Shown: positions 48,046 through 59,551, numbered from the stretch's first letter. The stretch is DNA of 64,000 bases from Labrenzia sp. OB1 (GCF_001624695.1 NZ_JSEP01000014.1:62001-126000), one strand, 5' to 3'. The notes: generated by a model from the letters alone, not told the origin. A program made the numbers and translations.

Positions 48046-49359
48046 GTGAAACGCAGCAAGATGGGGTCGGCAATGAACCTTTTATCCGGACAGTTCGGGA
48101 TAAAGCTTCACCACGGATGGATTACTCGGCGGACGCTCGGGAGCCTGTGCGCACTCGGGATCGTGGCGCCGCTTATGGCGGGTGCCCAGGCGCAGGCGCA
48201 ATCCTCCGGCCAACAGGTTGAGTGGGCCGATAACTTCGACATCGCCACGGACAACATCAAGGAAGTGAAGTCGTCCGCACCGACATTGTCGCCGGAAACG
48301 GCTGATTACATTTCTGTCGCCATCGACCGCTATCAGCGCATCGTGCAGGCCGGCGGCTGGGGTATGGTCACGCCCGGTGGCAAGCCGCTGAGAATCGGTG
48401 CGAAAGACCCGCGCGTTGTCGAACTGCGCCGCCGCCTGATCGTTTCCGGCGATCTTGAGCAGCAGGCAGGCCTGTCCAACACGTTCGATTCCTACGTGGA
48501 CACGGCCCTGCGCCGCTTTCAGCTTCGTCACGGTCTGATCCCGGACGGCGTGATGGGCGAGGGCACGGTGACCGCGCTGAACATTCCCGCCGATGTGCGT
48601 CTGCGCCAGCTTGAAACCAACATGATCCGCATGCGCTCCATGTCCGGTTTCCTTGGTGACCGCTATGTGATGGTGAATATTCCGGCTGCCGAAATCGAAG
48701 CGGTCGAGAACGGCCGTGTGCGGTCCCGTCATACCGCCGTTGTCGGCAAGATCGACCGTCAGACGCCGATCCTGAACAGCAAGATTTACGAACTGAACTT
48801 CAATCCCTACTGGACAGTGCCCGTCTCCATCATCCGCAAGGACCTGATCCCCAAGATGAATGAGGACTCGCAATATCTGGCGAAGAACAACATCCGCATC
48901 TTCGACTGGAGCGGGAACGAAATGTCCTGGCAGCAGATCGACTGGAACACCGAAGAGGCGACCCAGTACCGGTTCACACAGGATCCGGGATCGGACAATT
49001 CACTCGGCTCCGTACGCATCAACTTCCACAACAAGCACCAGGTCTATCTGCACGACACTCCGTCCAAGACTTTGTTCGGCGAAGACTACCGGTTTCATTC
49101 GTCCGGTTGCGTGCGTGTTCAGAACGTGCGTGAGCTTGTGACGTGGCTTCTGCAATCGACCACCCCGGACTGGGACCGCACCCGCGTGGATTCGGTCATC
49201 CGCACCGGCGAGCGTGAAGACGTGAAGCTGAAAGGTCAGATTCCTCTCTACCTGACCTATGTCACCGCCTGGGCCAATGCGGACGGCGTCGTGCATTTTC
49301 GCGAGGATATCTACAATCGGGACGATCTCTACGGTACCGGTACACAGGCCCGTCTCTGA
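48046..49359 (+). CDS. ldtP: L,D-transpeptidase with peptidoglycan-binding domain
   Basis: This periplasmic enzyme makes 3-3 peptidoglycan cross-links or attaches proteins to the wall. The signal peptide is long (ITRRTLGSLCALGIVAPLMA, cleavage near AQAQA). A PG_binding_1 domain follows (KDPRVVELRRRLIVSGDL, LRRFQLRHGLIPDGVMG). The YkuD domain holds the catalytic histidine and Cys355 in YRFHSSGCVRVQNVRELV. GTG 48046 gives 437 aa; ATG 48061 or 48073 are possible starts. Regulation by LdtR is inferred from the neighbouring gene. Confidence 0.94.
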   Translation: MKRSKMGSAMNLLSGQFGIKLHHGWITRRTLGSLCALGIVAPLMAGAQAQAQSSGQQVEWADNFDIATDNIKEVKSSAPTLSPETADYISVAIDRYQRIVQAGGWGMVTPGGKPLRIGAKDPRVVELRRRLIVSGDLEQQAGLSNTFDSYVDTALRRFQLRHGLIPDGVMGEGTVTALNIPADVRLRQLETNMIRMRSMSGFLGDRYVMVNIPAAEIEAVENGRVRSRHTAVVGKIDRQTPILNSKIYELNFNPYWTVPVSIIRKDLIPKMNEDSQYLAKNNIRIFDWSGNEMSWQQIDWNTEEATQYRFTQDPGSDNSLGSVRINFHNKHQVYLHDTPSKTLFGEDYRFHSSGCVRVQNVRELVTWLLQSTTPDWDRTRVDSVIRTGEREDVKLKGQIPLYLTYVTAWANADGVVHFREDIYNRDDLYGTGTQARL

Positions 49360-49400
49360 CGCGGTTTCCGGCACGACAACCCGATCTTTATGTTCACTGC

Positions 49401-49431
49401 GAAACGCCGGCCTTGATCAGACCGGCGTTTC
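49401..49431 (+). terminator. Hairpin after ldtP
   Basis: A perfect 10-bp stem, GAAACGCCGG (49401-49410) and CCGGCGTTTC (49422-49431), with an 11-nt loop lies 42 bp after the stop. It lacks a good T tract, so it may be partial or serve RNA stability. Confidence 0.55.
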
Positions 49432-49467
49432 GTGGATTCTGGGGGTCTGCGCGCAAGGATCGATAAC

Positions 49468-49695
49468 ATGAGTCGCGAGCCGAAGTCCGGCGAGATCTAT
49501 CTTGAATTCCGTTCTGTCGGCCGTCAGGTCCAGGTGATCGCGATGGATGCCGCGACCGGTATCGAAGTGTCAGCGTTCGGACCGAATTCTGCTTCCCAGG
49601 GAGATCTGAAACGGATCGCCATCCGTAAGCTTCAACGCCGGATAGAGCAGGAACGCGAAGCAGCCGGCGGACGGTCCGACCCGTCGCTTTACTGA
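49468..49695 (+). CDS. Small conserved protein (DUF6898-like)
   Basis: This 75-aa protein reads SGEIYLEFRSVGRQVQVIAM with DAATGIEVSAFGP next and a basic helical end (KLQRRIEQERE). ATG 49468 follows AAGGAT at eight bases. The resemblance to DUF6898, a small family of alphaproteobacteria, is from memory. Function is unknown. Confidence 0.7.
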   Translation: MSREPKSGEIYLEFRSVGRQVQVIAMDAATGIEVSAFGPNSASQGDLKRIAIRKLQRRIEQEREAAGGRSDPSLY

Positions 49696-50057
49696 ATGAT
49701 CCGGCCGATTTGACCGCTCTCTCCGGCTCCGGTCATGGCGTTCGGGCCACAGCGTCGTTTTCAAGTTGGCGTGCGTCGGTAAGACCCTTGGTTCTTCCCG
49801 GGGCCTGTGTTAATTCCTCGCCTCGAGTTGGCTTGGCCGTCGCAGGGCGTTGCTTGACCTGCAAGACGCCGTGACCCGGTCAATGCGCCGGGGCTCCGCC
49901 AGAAAGGCCGATGCGGCTGTGAGCCCCGGTCGCCGGAATCGAGTTGCTGGAACGCATCCGGGGGAGAACCTTGCATGCGGACAGTTGTGAAAAATGGCCT
50001 GACAACAGGGCCGCGAAACAAGGCCCTGCAATCGGGCCGTAGAACAAGGATGGTGCG
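49696..50057 (+). other. Leader region of glyA
   Basis: This 362-bp stretch has no supported gene. Just before glyA are a CAGGGCC/GGCCCTG stem (50006-50012 and 50022-50028) and two more GGCC-containing blocks, so the 5' leader could be structured. No known riboswitch (glycine, THF, SAM, SAH) was recognised by eye. Confidence 0.4.
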
Positions 50058-51368
<1,311 letters not shown>

Positions 51369-51397
51369 TCGACGGGTCCCGTCAGGAGCTTTGAAAG

Positions 51398-51874
51398 ATG
51401 AGATGTCCGTTTTGCGGCGGCGAGGAAACCCAGGTCAAGGATTCCCGCCCGACCGAGGACAACACCGCCATCCGTCGGCGCAGGATCTGCAACACCTGCG
51501 GCGGCCGTTTCACGACATTCGAACGGGTTCAGCTGCGTGAGCTGATGGTGCTGAAACGTTCCGGCCGCCGGGTTCCCTTCGACCGGGAAAAACTGATGCG
51601 CTCCGTGCAGATCGCTGTGCGCAAGCGTCCCGTCGATCCGGAAAAGATCGAACGCATGGTCAGCGGCATCGTCCGCCAGCTGGAAAGTTCGGGTGAAAGT
51701 GAAATCACCGCGGAAACCATCGGCAATCATGTGATGGAAGGCCTGAAGGCTATCGACGACGTCGCCTATGTGCGCTTTGCCTCCGTTTACAGGAATTTCC
51801 GTGAAGCCAAGGATTTCGAAGCACTTCTGGACGAACTCAGCGACCCTGAGAAACATCCCGTCAAAGACAACTGA
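51398..51874 (+). CDS. nrdR: Transcriptional repressor NrdR
   Basis: NrdR represses ribonucleotide reductase genes in response to ATP/dATP. The 158-aa protein has an N-terminal zinc ribbon (MRCPFCGG and ICNTCGGRF, four cysteines) followed by an ATP-cone domain ([20 protein letters not shown]). Normal length. It lies 29 bp after glyA. Confidence 0.97.
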   Translation: MRCPFCGGEETQVKDSRPTEDNTAIRRRRICNTCGGRFTTFERVQLRELMVLKRSGRRVPFDREKLMRSVQIAVRKRPVDPEKIERMVSGIVRQLESSGESEITAETIGNHVMEGLKAIDDVAYVRFASVYRNFREAKDFEALLDELSDPEKHPVKDN

Positions 51875-51894
51875 CCCGTTGCAACCGGCTTTTC

Positions 51895-53019
51895 ATGTCA
51901 GCTAATCCCGATCTCGATGAGCGCTTCATGGCGGCGGCCGAACGTCTGGCCCGCCGCGGGCTCGGCCACGTCTGGCCGAACCCTTCCGTGGCCGCCCTGA
52001 TCGTCCGTGAAAACGAGGACGGCCCGGTTCTGGTCGGACGGGGTGTGACGTCGCGCCCGGGCATGGCCCATGCGGAAGTGAATGCGCTCAACCAGGCAGG
52101 AGACAAGGCAAGAGGCGCGGCGTGCTACGTGACGCTCGAGCCGTGCTCCCACTATGGCCGCACGCCGCCGTGTGCGCTCTCGCTGATCAATGCCGGCATC
52201 AGCCGCGTGATCGTCGGGATGCTGGACCCGAACCCCCGAGTTGCCGGCCGCGGCGTGAAAATGCTGGAAGATGCCGGGATCGAAGTCACTGTGGGCGTGC
52301 GCGAAGCGTCTATGAAGGTGCTTTATCACGGGTTCACGATGCGTCAGCTCCGGCAGCGGCCGCATGTGTTCCTGAAGCTCGCTGCTTCACGGGACGGATG
52401 TATCGGCAAGGCCGGGGAGGGGCAGATCAGGATTTCCGGGGATCTGTCGATGCGCAAGGTGCACGGCTTCCGGGCTGCCTACGATGCCATTCTGATCGGC
52501 TCGGGCACGGCGCTCGCGGACGATCCGCAACTGACCTGCCGTCTGCCCGGACTTGCGGGCCGCTCGCCCGTCCGTGTGGTCGTCGACCGCTTCGCGCACC
52601 TGCCTGTTGGATCGAAACTCGTGCGCACCTGCGTGGATGTTCCGGTCTGGCTGATTTGCGGAAACGCCGCGGACCCCGACAGCCTTGATGCCCTGGCGGA
52701 GGCCGGGGTGAATATCATCCGCGTCCCGGCGTCCGAAACCGGCATCGCCCCGTCCGTCATCCTCAGCGCGCTGGCAACCCGTGGCATCACGTGCCTGATG
52801 GTGGAGGGCGGAGCGCGGATAGCGTCCTCCTTCCTGACCGCCGATCTTGTGGATGACCTTTGTGTGGTTACCGGCGATATCCAGATCGGCGCGGGCGGCA
52901 TACCGGCTCTGCATGGCCTTGACCTTGCAGATGTTCTTCAGGACCCCAGATTCGAGCGTGTGGATGCCGGTAAATTCGGGCCGGACAGCTTTATCTATTT
53001 GAGGCGGAGTGGAGCCTGA
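51895..53019 (+). CDS. ribD: Bifunctional riboflavin-specific deaminase/reductase
   Basis: RibD performs the second and third steps of riboflavin synthesis. The N-terminal zinc deaminase has HAEVNALNQAG and PCSHYGRTPPCALSL. The C-terminal reductase has LKLAASRDGCIGKAG, SMRKVHGFRAAYDAILIGSG and VEGGARIASSFL. Both domains are complete in the 374-aa protein. Its stop lies one base before the ribE start. Confidence 0.95.
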   Translation: MSANPDLDERFMAAAERLARRGLGHVWPNPSVAALIVRENEDGPVLVGRGVTSRPGMAHAEVNALNQAGDKARGAACYVTLEPCSHYGRTPPCALSLINAGISRVIVGMLDPNPRVAGRGVKMLEDAGIEVTVGVREASMKVLYHGFTMRQLRQRPHVFLKLAASRDGCIGKAGEGQIRISGDLSMRKVHGFRAAYDAILIGSGTALADDPQLTCRLPGLAGRSPVRVVVDRFAHLPVGSKLVRTCVDVPVWLICGNAADPDSLDALAEAGVNIIRVPASETGIAPSVILSALATRGITCLMVEGGARIASSFLTADLVDDLCVVTGDIQIGAGGIPALHGLDLADVLQDPRFERVDAGKFGPDSFIYLRRSGA

Positions 53020-53020
53020 C

Positions 53021-53632
53021 ATGTTTACCGGCATTGTGACCGACCTTGGCGAAATTCTTTCCATCGAAGACGTTCCGGCGGGCAAACGTACCCGGATACG
53101 CACCGCATTTGACACGGAAAGCTTCGATATCGGAGCCTCTATCTCCTGTGCGGGTGTCTGCCACACTGTTACCGCCAAGGACAACGCTCCGGACGGCAAC
53201 TGGTTCGATGTGGTCTCCGCCGCCGAAACGCTCGCTCTGACAACCGTCTCGGATTGGCAGACCGGCCAGAACGTCAATCTGGAACGGTCCCTGACAATGG
53301 GGGCGGAGCTCGGCGGGCATCTGGTGCTGGGGCATGTGGACGGTGTCGCGACCGTCACCAGGCGAGAAGACCATCCGGAGTCCGTTTATTTTCAGTTCGA
53401 AGCGCCCGCGGAAGCCGCGCCCTTCATCGCCAAAAAGGGCTCCGTCGCCCTGGATGGCACTTCGTTGACGGTCAATGAGGTCGACGGGCTGCTGTTTTCC
53501 GTGTTCCTCATCCCGCATACGCTGGAAGTGACCACATGGTCTGACCGTCAGGTGGGAGACAGGATCAATCTTGAAGTGGACATGATGGCCCGCTATGCGG
53601 CCCGTCTCGCAGAGTTCAGCAGGATTGATTAA
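53021..53632 (+). CDS. ribE: Riboflavin synthase, alpha subunit
   Basis: This enzyme dismutates two molecules of 6,7-dimethyl-8-ribityllumazine to riboflavin. The 203-aa protein begins with MFTGIVTDLGEI. It consists of two similar beta-barrel halves, each with a lumazine-binding motif (SCAGVCHTVTA and ALDGTSLTVNEVDG). ATG 53021 has GGAG nine bases upstream; an in-frame ATG at 53009 inside ribD is not needed. Confidence 0.96.
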   Translation: MFTGIVTDLGEILSIEDVPAGKRTRIRTAFDTESFDIGASISCAGVCHTVTAKDNAPDGNWFDVVSAAETLALTTVSDWQTGQNVNLERSLTMGAELGGHLVLGHVDGVATVTRREDHPESVYFQFEAPAEAAPFIAKKGSVALDGTSLTVNEVDGLLFSVFLIPHTLEVTTWSDRQVGDRINLEVDMMARYAARLAEFSRID

Positions 53633-53780
53633 AGACGCAACGTCATTCCGGACGTGAGCTGTTGTTGTTAAACACGATTGCGATGTGGTGCGGTCGCCAC
53701 GGGGCGATCCTGTATGAATGACTGGACAAACCGGGGCAGACGTGGTTCCTGTCGCGGCCTGATACTGGATGGTAAAACCC

Positions 53781-54230
53781 ATGAGCGCTGCCCCGAAACT
53801 GCTGATCATAGAAGCCCGCTTCTACGAGGATCTTGCCGACGCGCTCGCAGAAGGTGCTGTGAAGGCGATTGAAGCTGCGGGCGCCAGTTATGAACGGATC
53901 GCCGTTCCGGGTGTGCTGGAGATCCCGGCCGCCTTGTCCATGGCGATGACAGCCATGGAAAATGAGGGCGAACTGTACGACGGTTTCGTGCTTCTGGGCG
54001 TCGTGATCAGGGGCGAAACCTCGCATTACGACATTGTCGCCAATGAATCGAACCGGGCCATCATGGACCTGATCATTGACGCTGATCTCGCCGTCGGCAA
54101 CGGCATCCTGACCGTAGAAAACGGCGATCAGGCATGGGCCCGTGCGAAGGTGAACGACAAGAACAAGGGCGGGGCTGCTGCTGATGCGGCCCTTCAGATG
54201 ATCGCCCTGCGCGAACGGCTTGGAGTATAA
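53781..54230 (+). CDS. ribH: 6,7-dimethyl-8-ribityllumazine synthase
   Basis: Lumazine synthase catalyses the penultimate step of riboflavin synthesis. The protein has [35 protein letters not shown] and [19 protein letters not shown] with its active-site His, and [19 protein letters not shown] 53781 (149 aa) has GGATGG upstream; ATG 53769 is an alternative. The 148-bp gap after ribE shows no FMN riboswitch. Confidence 0.95.
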   Translation: MSAAPKLLIIEARFYEDLADALAEGAVKAIEAAGASYERIAVPGVLEIPAALSMAMTAMENEGELYDGFVLLGVVIRGETSHYDIVANESNRAIMDLIIDADLAVGNGILTVENGDQAWARAKVNDKNKGGAAADAALQMIALRERLGV

Positions 54231-54235
54231 GAAAA

Positions 54236-54769
54236 ATGACCGGAAAGGCCGACCCGGAAAAACCGGCTGCAAAAACTGTGCGCCCGGCGAATAAACGCGG
54301 TGTGGCCCGTCTTGCGGCGGTCCAGGCCCTTTACCAGATGGATGTGGGCGGCTCGCCGCTTGCCAATGTGATAAGCGAATTCACCGCTTTTCGCCTCGGC
54401 AAGGAAATCGACGGCGCCCAGTACCGCGATGCCGATGAACAATGGTTCAAGCAGATCGTCTCCGGTGTGGTCGAGGACCAGAAGTTCCTCGATCCCTTTA
54501 TCCATACCGCGCTGACGGAAGACTGGCCGCTGAAGCGGATCGACAGCCTGCTGCGCGCCATCCTGCGCTCCGGCTCATATGAGCTGCTGCGCCGCAAGGA
54601 TGTCCCGGCCAAGGTCATCATTTCCGAATATATCGACGTCGCGAAGGCCTTTTTCGAGGACGACGAGCCGGGTCTTGTCAACGGTGTGCTCGACCGGCTG
54701 GCCCACGACCTGCGCAACGCGGAATTCGATGCCGATACCCAGGTCAGCAAGGTTGATGGTGCCTCCTGA
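54236..54769 (+). CDS. nusB: Transcription antitermination factor NusB
   Basis: NusB acts with NusE (S10) in rRNA antitermination. The 177-aa helical protein has [19 protein letters not shown], the core [22 protein letters not shown] and [20 protein letters not shown], then [11 protein letters not shown] basic N-terminal extension precedes the fold. It sits five bases after ribH in the conserved order. Confidence 0.96.
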   Translation: MTGKADPEKPAAKTVRPANKRGVARLAAVQALYQMDVGGSPLANVISEFTAFRLGKEIDGAQYRDADEQWFKQIVSGVVEDQKFLDPFIHTALTEDWPLKRIDSLLRAILRSGSYELLRRKDVPAKVIISEYIDVAKAFFEDDEPGLVNGVLDRLAHDLRNAEFDADTQVSKVDGAS

Positions 54770-54771
54770 TC

Positions 54772-55770
54772 ATGGATGGTGACCGGCCGGACGAATTTAC
54801 GCTCATCAAGCGCTATTTCGCGCCGCTGGCGACCGATCCCGGGAGCCTGGGGCTGACGGACGACGCCGCGGTGCTGGCGCCAGAAGCCGGCCATGATCTT
54901 GTTCTGACAAAGGACATGCTGGCCGCCGACATACATTTTTTCTCCGAAGACGCACCGGAGGCGATCGCCGCCAAGGCGCTCAGGGTCAATCTGTCGGATC
55001 TGGCCGCCAAGGGCGCACGCCCGCGCGGCTACCTGATGGGGCTCGCTCTGCCCGCCGGCTGGACGGAAACCTGGCTGGAGCGCTTCTGCAACGGGCTGGC
55101 CGCGGACCAGGCCGCCTATGACGTTCAATTGCTCGGAGGGGACACCATCCGCTCCGGAAATGGCCTGCAGATCTCCATTACCGCTATAGGCGAAGTGGAA
55201 ACGGGCAAGACCGTCCGCCGCTCTGGGGCACGCCCGGGGGACATTCTCTTCGTGAGCGGAACCATTGGCGATGCGGCCGCCGGCCTCGAAGCCCGCCTTC
55301 ACCCGCAGTTCAGTCGGGAGCATGACCTGACCGAAAGCGAAGAGCTGCACATTCTGGACCGTTATCTGCTGCCGAGGCCGAGAACCCGGCTGGCGGTGCT
55401 CATCACCCGCTTTGCCTGTGCTGCCCTCGATGTGTCCGACGGACTGATTGCCGATTGCGGTCATATGGCGAAAGCCTCCGCTGTCGATATCACGATCGAT
55501 GTGGAGCGGATCCCGCTCTCGGGTGCGCTCCAGCATCTCAAGGTGAAGTCGCCGCAAGACTTCGCACGCTGCCTCAATGGCGGTGACGACTATGAAATCC
55601 TTGCCAGCGTGCCGGCAGGCGAGGCGGTCGCCTTTCAGCGGGCAGCGCAGGTCACCGGGTGCCCCGTAACCGAAATCGGCCGGGTAGATCAGGGCCTGGG
55701 CGGCGTGCATCTCACGGAAGCGGGCAAACCGTTCCAGTGCGATTTCAATGGCGGCTTTCGCCACTTTTGA
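54772..55770 (+). CDS. thiL: Thiamine-monophosphate kinase
   Basis: ThiL phosphorylates thiamine monophosphate to the active pyrophosphate cofactor. The 332-aa protein shows the PurM-like fold with LTDDAAVLAPEAGHDLVLTK, AAKALRVNLSDLAAKGARPR, GGDTIRSGNGLQISITA, and CLNGGDDYEILASVP. It starts two bases after nusB and ends the operon. Confidence 0.96.
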   Translation: MDGDRPDEFTLIKRYFAPLATDPGSLGLTDDAAVLAPEAGHDLVLTKDMLAADIHFFSEDAPEAIAAKALRVNLSDLAAKGARPRGYLMGLALPAGWTETWLERFCNGLAADQAAYDVQLLGGDTIRSGNGLQISITAIGEVETGKTVRRSGARPGDILFVSGTIGDAAAGLEARLHPQFSREHDLTESEELHILDRYLLPRPRTRLAVLITRFACAALDVSDGLIADCGHMAKASAVDITIDVERIPLSGALQHLKVKSPQDFARCLNGGDDYEILASVPAGEAVAFQRAAQVTGCPVTEIGRVDQGLGGVHLTEAGKPFQCDFNGGFRHF

Positions 55771-55810
55771 TCTGCCGCGACGACTATCCCCTCCCTGGCG
55801 GCCATGTTAT

Positions 55811-55923
55811 AGCGTGTTGCGTTCAAACAGGGCCATGGATCTGGGAAAATGCCCGGGGCTACGTTTGCATTGCAAACGTGTTCGGGTGATTTCCAGCATG
55901 CAATTCAACGCGACACGCTTTAG
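55811..55923 (+). repeat. Quasi-palindromic interspersed element, copy C
   Basis: The element is 113 bp with inverted ends AGCGTGTTGCGTT (55811-55823) and AACGCGACACGCT (55907-55919). It shares the core CGTTTGCATTGCAAA and GTTCGGGTG with copies A and B, and the GCGACACGCTTTAGA tail with copy B. It is more diverged in the left arm. It lies between thiL and the MFS gene. Nothing else is seen in 55771-55970. Confidence 0.82.
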
Positions 55924-55970
55924 AAATCAGGCCCCGCCCTTACCAAACCAAGCTATTCGAGAGACCAGCC

Positions 55971-57194
55971 ATGACTGCCGCAACTCCGGACGTTTTCGTC
56001 GATGATCGTCTGGCCAAACGCAATGCGCTGCTTCTTGGTCTGGCTCAGGCCATCGGCGGCGCATCGGCCTCCATCGTTATCGCGACCGGGCCGCTGGTCG
56101 GCTACATGATGCTGGAAACGGACAAGTCCCTTGCCACCCTGCCGGTTTCGGCCATGGTTCTGGGAACGGCCTTCGGCACCATTCCGGCGGGCATTATCAT
56201 GCGCCGCTACGGCCGCAGGGCGGGCTTCATGGGGGCGGCGCTGCTGGGAGCGCTTTCCGGTCTTCTGGCTTCCTACGCGGTTTTTGAGGACCTGTTCCTG
56301 CTATTTGCGCTTGCGTGCTGTCTGGGCGGGCTTGCAGGGGCCTTTGTCCAGCAATACCGCTTCGCCGCTGCCGATACGGCGAGCGATGCCTTCAAGCCCA
56401 AGGCAATCTCCTGGGTTCTCGCAGGAGGTGTTCTGGCCGGCGTGGTCGGTCCCCAGACCGTGATCGCGACGAAGGATCTGTTCGAGCCGATCCTGTTCGC
56501 AGGCACCTATCTGGCGCAGGCCGGACTGGCGCTGATCGCCCTGTGCCTGCTGGCCTTCATCAAGATCCCCATTCCGCCACGGCGCACGCACGCACAGGCC
56601 GGAGGGCGTCCGTTGCGCGTGATCATGGCGCAGCCGCGCTTCCTCGTGGCGGTGGCATGCGGGATCTGTTCCTATGCCCTGATGAGCCTGGTGATGACCG
56701 CGACCCCGCTGGCGATGATCGCCTGCGGCCTGACGGAAACCGATGCCGCGCTCGGAATTCAATGGCACGTGCTCGCCATGTTCGGACCGAGTTTCTTCAC
56801 CGGAAACCTGATTGCACGGTTCGGCAAGGAACGGATTGTCTCCATTGGTCTGGCGCTTCTGGCGGGCTGCGCGGTGATTGCGCTGACCGGGGTCGAACTC
56901 AGTCATTTCTGGACGGCGCTCGTGCTGCTTGGTCTCGGCTGGAACTTCGGCTTCATCGGCGCGACTGCGATGCTGACCGATACATACCGGCCGGAAGAGC
57001 GCAATCTGGTTCAGGCGGTCAATGATTTTATGGTGTTCGGATTCGTGGCCGCGGCGTCCTTTTCTTCCGGAGCGCTTCTCAATATCTACGGCTGGAACAC
57101 GGTGAATATCCTTGTTTTTCCTTTCGTGGTCCTGTGTCTCGGGCTTCTCGGCTGGCTCGTTTTGGCTGAAAGAAAAGCAGTTACAACCGCTTAA
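55971..57194 (+). CDS. MFS transporter
   Basis: This 407-aa inner-membrane permease has about 12 helices. The inter-helix loop motif GIIMRRYGRRAGFMGAALLG marks the major facilitator superfamily, and the middle loop (IPIPPRRTHAQAGG) is short. The C-terminal half has LGWNFGFIGATAMLTDTYRP. Substrate and direction are unknown. It stands alone between copy C of the repeat and hppA. Confidence 0.88.
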   Translation: MTAATPDVFVDDRLAKRNALLLGLAQAIGGASASIVIATGPLVGYMMLETDKSLATLPVSAMVLGTAFGTIPAGIIMRRYGRRAGFMGAALLGALSGLLASYAVFEDLFLLFALACCLGGLAGAFVQQYRFAAADTASDAFKPKAISWVLAGGVLAGVVGPQTVIATKDLFEPILFAGTYLAQAGLALIALCLLAFIKIPIPPRRTHAQAGGRPLRVIMAQPRFLVAVACGICSYALMSLVMTATPLAMIACGLTETDAALGIQWHVLAMFGPSFFTGNLIARFGKERIVSIGLALLAGCAVIALTGVELSHFWTALVLLGLGWNFGFIGATAMLTDTYRPEERNLVQAVNDFMVFGFVAAASFSSGALLNIYGWNTVNILVFPFVVLCLGLLGWLVLAERKAVTTA

Positions 57195-57220
57195 AGTTTC
57201 TCCCAAATTTTATTTCGTCA

Positions 57221-57240
57221 GTGCAGCATAAATACTGCAC
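57221..57240 (+). other. Inverted repeat after the MFS gene
   Basis: GTGCAG (57221-57226) and CTGCAC (57235-57240) are separated by an AT-rich 8-bp spacer. The repeat may be a weak terminator or an operator before the hppA promoter. Confidence 0.35.
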
Positions 57241-57290
57241 CGCACCAAATAATACCGTCACGGAACTGGCTAATTAGTCGATCTGAGAGC

Positions 57291-57320
57291 TTGACGAGCG
57301 GCTCTGCTTTGTTGCTATCG
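57291..57320 (+). promoter_or_regulatory. Candidate hppA promoter
   Basis: CTTGACG with -35 TTGACG (57291-57296), an 18-bp spacer and CTATCG (57315-57320) fits the alphaproteobacterial sigma70 pattern, about 93 bp before hppA. Confidence 0.45.
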
Positions 57321-57412
57321 TGTCAATCCCTCACGCAGAGGAATCGGCGGGAGGCACAGTCAGGCGGGATAAACAAAAACAAAATCAGTCCGCCGCAGTT
57401 TTGGGAGGAAGC

Positions 57413-59551
57413 ATGATCGAGCTTGTCGTCATCATAATTTGTGGTCTCTTGTCCATCGCCTATGGCGCCTGGGCAATCCAATCCGTCATGGCGGCGGACG
57501 CGGGCAACGCCCGTATGCAGGAGATCGCCGGGGCGATCCAGGAAGGGGCCAAGGCTTATCTCAACCGTCAGTATACAACCATCGCCATTGTCGGTGCGGT
57601 TGTGTTTGTGATTGCCTGGGTACTGCTTTCCGGTCCGGCGGCAATCGGTTTTGCCATCGGCGCGGTTCTGTCCGGAAGTGCCGGTTATATCGGCATGATG
57701 GTTTCCGTCCGCGCCAACGTGCGGACCGCTCAGGCCGCGAGCCAGAGCCTCGGTGCAGGTCTGGAGATTGCCTTCAAGTCCGGCGCTGTTACCGGTCTTC
57801 TCGTCGCCGGTCTGGCCCTTTTGGGCGTGGCCGTCTACTACGCCATCCTGACCAGAGGCCTGGGATACGATCCGACGGACCGCACGGTGATCGACGCACT
57901 GGTCGCACTCGGCTTCGGCGCATCGCTGATCTCGATCTTCGCCCGTCTCGGCGGCGGCATCTTCACCAAGGGGGCGGATGTCGGCGGCGACCTTGTCGGC
58001 AAGGTGGAAGCGGGAATTCCCGAAGACGACCCCCGCAACCCGGCAACGATCGCGGACAATGTCGGTGACAACGTCGGCGACTGCGCGGGTATGGCGGCCG
58101 ATCTGTTCGAGACCTATGTGGTGACGGTCGTCGCCACCATGGTTCTGGCCTCCATCTACTTCTCCGGGGGACAGGCCATCGAACTGATGCTGCTGCCGCT
58201 TCTGATCGGGGCAAGCTGCGTGGTGACGTCCATCATCGGAACTTTCTTCGTCAAGCTCGGCAAGAACAACTCGATCATGGGTGCCCTCTACAAGGGCTTC
58301 ATCGCCACGGCATTGCTGTCGGCAGTCGCGCTTGGTGGCATCATCTTCGGCTGGCTTGGCGCCGGTACCGAATACACCACCTCTGGAGGTTTCAGCTTCA
58401 ACGGCTTCGACCTCTTCATCTGCGGCCTCGTCGGTCTGATCATCACCGGCCTGATCATCTGGGTGACCGAATATTACACCGGCACGGAATACCGTCCGGT
58501 GAGATCGATCGCCCAGGCGTCGGTGACCGGCCACGGCACCAACGTGATCCAGGGCCTTGCCGTGTCACTTGAGGCAACGGCGCTTCCCGCGATCATCATC
58601 ATCGCCGGCATTCTCGTCACCCATACGTTCGCCGGCCTGTTCGGCATCGCCATCGCGGTGACGACCATGCTGGCGCTGGCGGGGATGGTTGTGGCACTGG
58701 ACGCCTTCGGCCCAGTGACCGACAACGCCGGCGGTATTGCCGAGATGGCTGACCTTCCCGCGGAAGTCAGATCGACGACGGATGCGCTCGATGCGGTCGG
58801 CAACACCACCAAGGCGGTGACCAAGGGCTATGCCATCGGGTCCGCCGGTCTGGGGGCGCTGGTCCTCTTCGCTGCCTATACGGAGGATCTGAAGCACTTC
58901 TCCAGCACGGCGCTGGAGGGATCGATCTTCTATGGCATCGATGTCTCCACGCTGTTCTCGCTGTCCAACCCCTATGTGGTGGCGGGTCTCCTGTTCGGTG
59001 GTCTTCTGCCGTATCTCTTCGGAGGTATCTCCATGACGGCCGTCGGCCGGGCGGCCGGAGCAGTGGTTGAGGAAGTCCGCCGTCAGTTCAAGGAGAAGCC
59101 CGGCATCATGCAGGGCACTGAACGGCCGGATTACGGCCGGGCTGTTGATATGCTGACCAAAGCCGCGATCAAGGAAATGATCCTGCCGTCGCTGCTTCCG
59201 GTGCTTTCGCCGATCGTTGTGTTCTTTGTGGTCAAGGCGGTGGCAACACCTGCAGATGCCTTTGCCGCGCTGGGGGCGATGCTCCTCGGCGTGATCGTAA
59301 CCGGCCTGTTTGTCGCCATATCCATGACGGCGGGCGGCGGTGCCTGGGACAATGCCAAGAAGTCCTTCGAGGACGGGTTCACCGACAAGGACGGTGTTAC
59401 CCACCAGAAAGGCAGCGAAGCGCACAAGGCGTCTGTTACCGGCGACACTGTGGGCGATCCCTACAAGGATACCGCAGGTCCCGCGGTCAACCCGATGATC
59501 AAGATCACCAACATCGTCGCCCTGCTGCTTCTGGCGGTCCTGGCGCACTGA
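57413..59551 (+). CDS. hppA: K+-independent membrane proton-translocating pyrophosphatase
   Basis: HppA couples PPi hydrolysis to proton pumping. The 712-aa protein with about 16 helices has the substrate loop [20 protein letters not shown] and [31 protein letters not shown] carries Lys467 and Thr470, the residues that mark K+-independent enzymes. ATG 57413 follows GGGAGGAA. A frame extension to 57320 is rejected. It is followed by two strong hairpins. Confidence 0.97.
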   Translation: MIELVVIIICGLLSIAYGAWAIQSVMAADAGNARMQEIAGAIQEGAKAYLNRQYTTIAIVGAVVFVIAWVLLSGPAAIGFAIGAVLSGSAGYIGMMVSVRANVRTAQAASQSLGAGLEIAFKSGAVTGLLVAGLALLGVAVYYAILTRGLGYDPTDRTVIDALVALGFGASLISIFARLGGGIFTKGADVGGDLVGKVEAGIPEDDPRNPATIADNVGDNVGDCAGMAADLFETYVVTVVATMVLASIYFSGGQAIELMLLPLLIGASCVVTSIIGTFFVKLGKNNSIMGALYKGFIATALLSAVALGGIIFGWLGAGTEYTTSGGFSFNGFDLFICGLVGLIITGLIIWVTEYYTGTEYRPVRSIAQASVTGHGTNVIQGLAVSLEATALPAIIIIAGILVTHTFAGLFGIAIAVTTMLALAGMVVALDAFGPVTDNAGGIAEMADLPAEVRSTTDALDAVGNTTKAVTKGYAIGSAGLGALVLFAAYTEDLKHFSSTALEGSIFYGIDVSTLFSLSNPYVVAGLLFGGLLPYLFGGISMTAVGRAAGAVVEEVRRQFKEKPGIMQGTERPDYGRAVDMLTKAAIKEMILPSLLPVLSPIVVFFVVKAVATPADAFAALGAMLLGVIVTGLFVAISMTAGGGAWDNAKKSFEDGFTDKDGVTHQKGSEAHKASVTGDTVGDPYKDTAGPAVNPMIKITNIVALLLLAVLAH

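Noticed and set aside
49696..50057. Known glycine, THF or SAH riboswitch before glyA
   Set aside because: No recognisable consensus core; only simple stems can be seen.
53633..53780. FMN riboswitch upstream of ribH
   Set aside because: The conserved RFN junction sequences are not visible and the gap is too short for the full fold.
54331..55764. 477-codon minus-strand frame opposite nusB and thiL
   Set aside because: Shadow frame in GC-rich coding DNA; both plus-strand genes have clear motifs.
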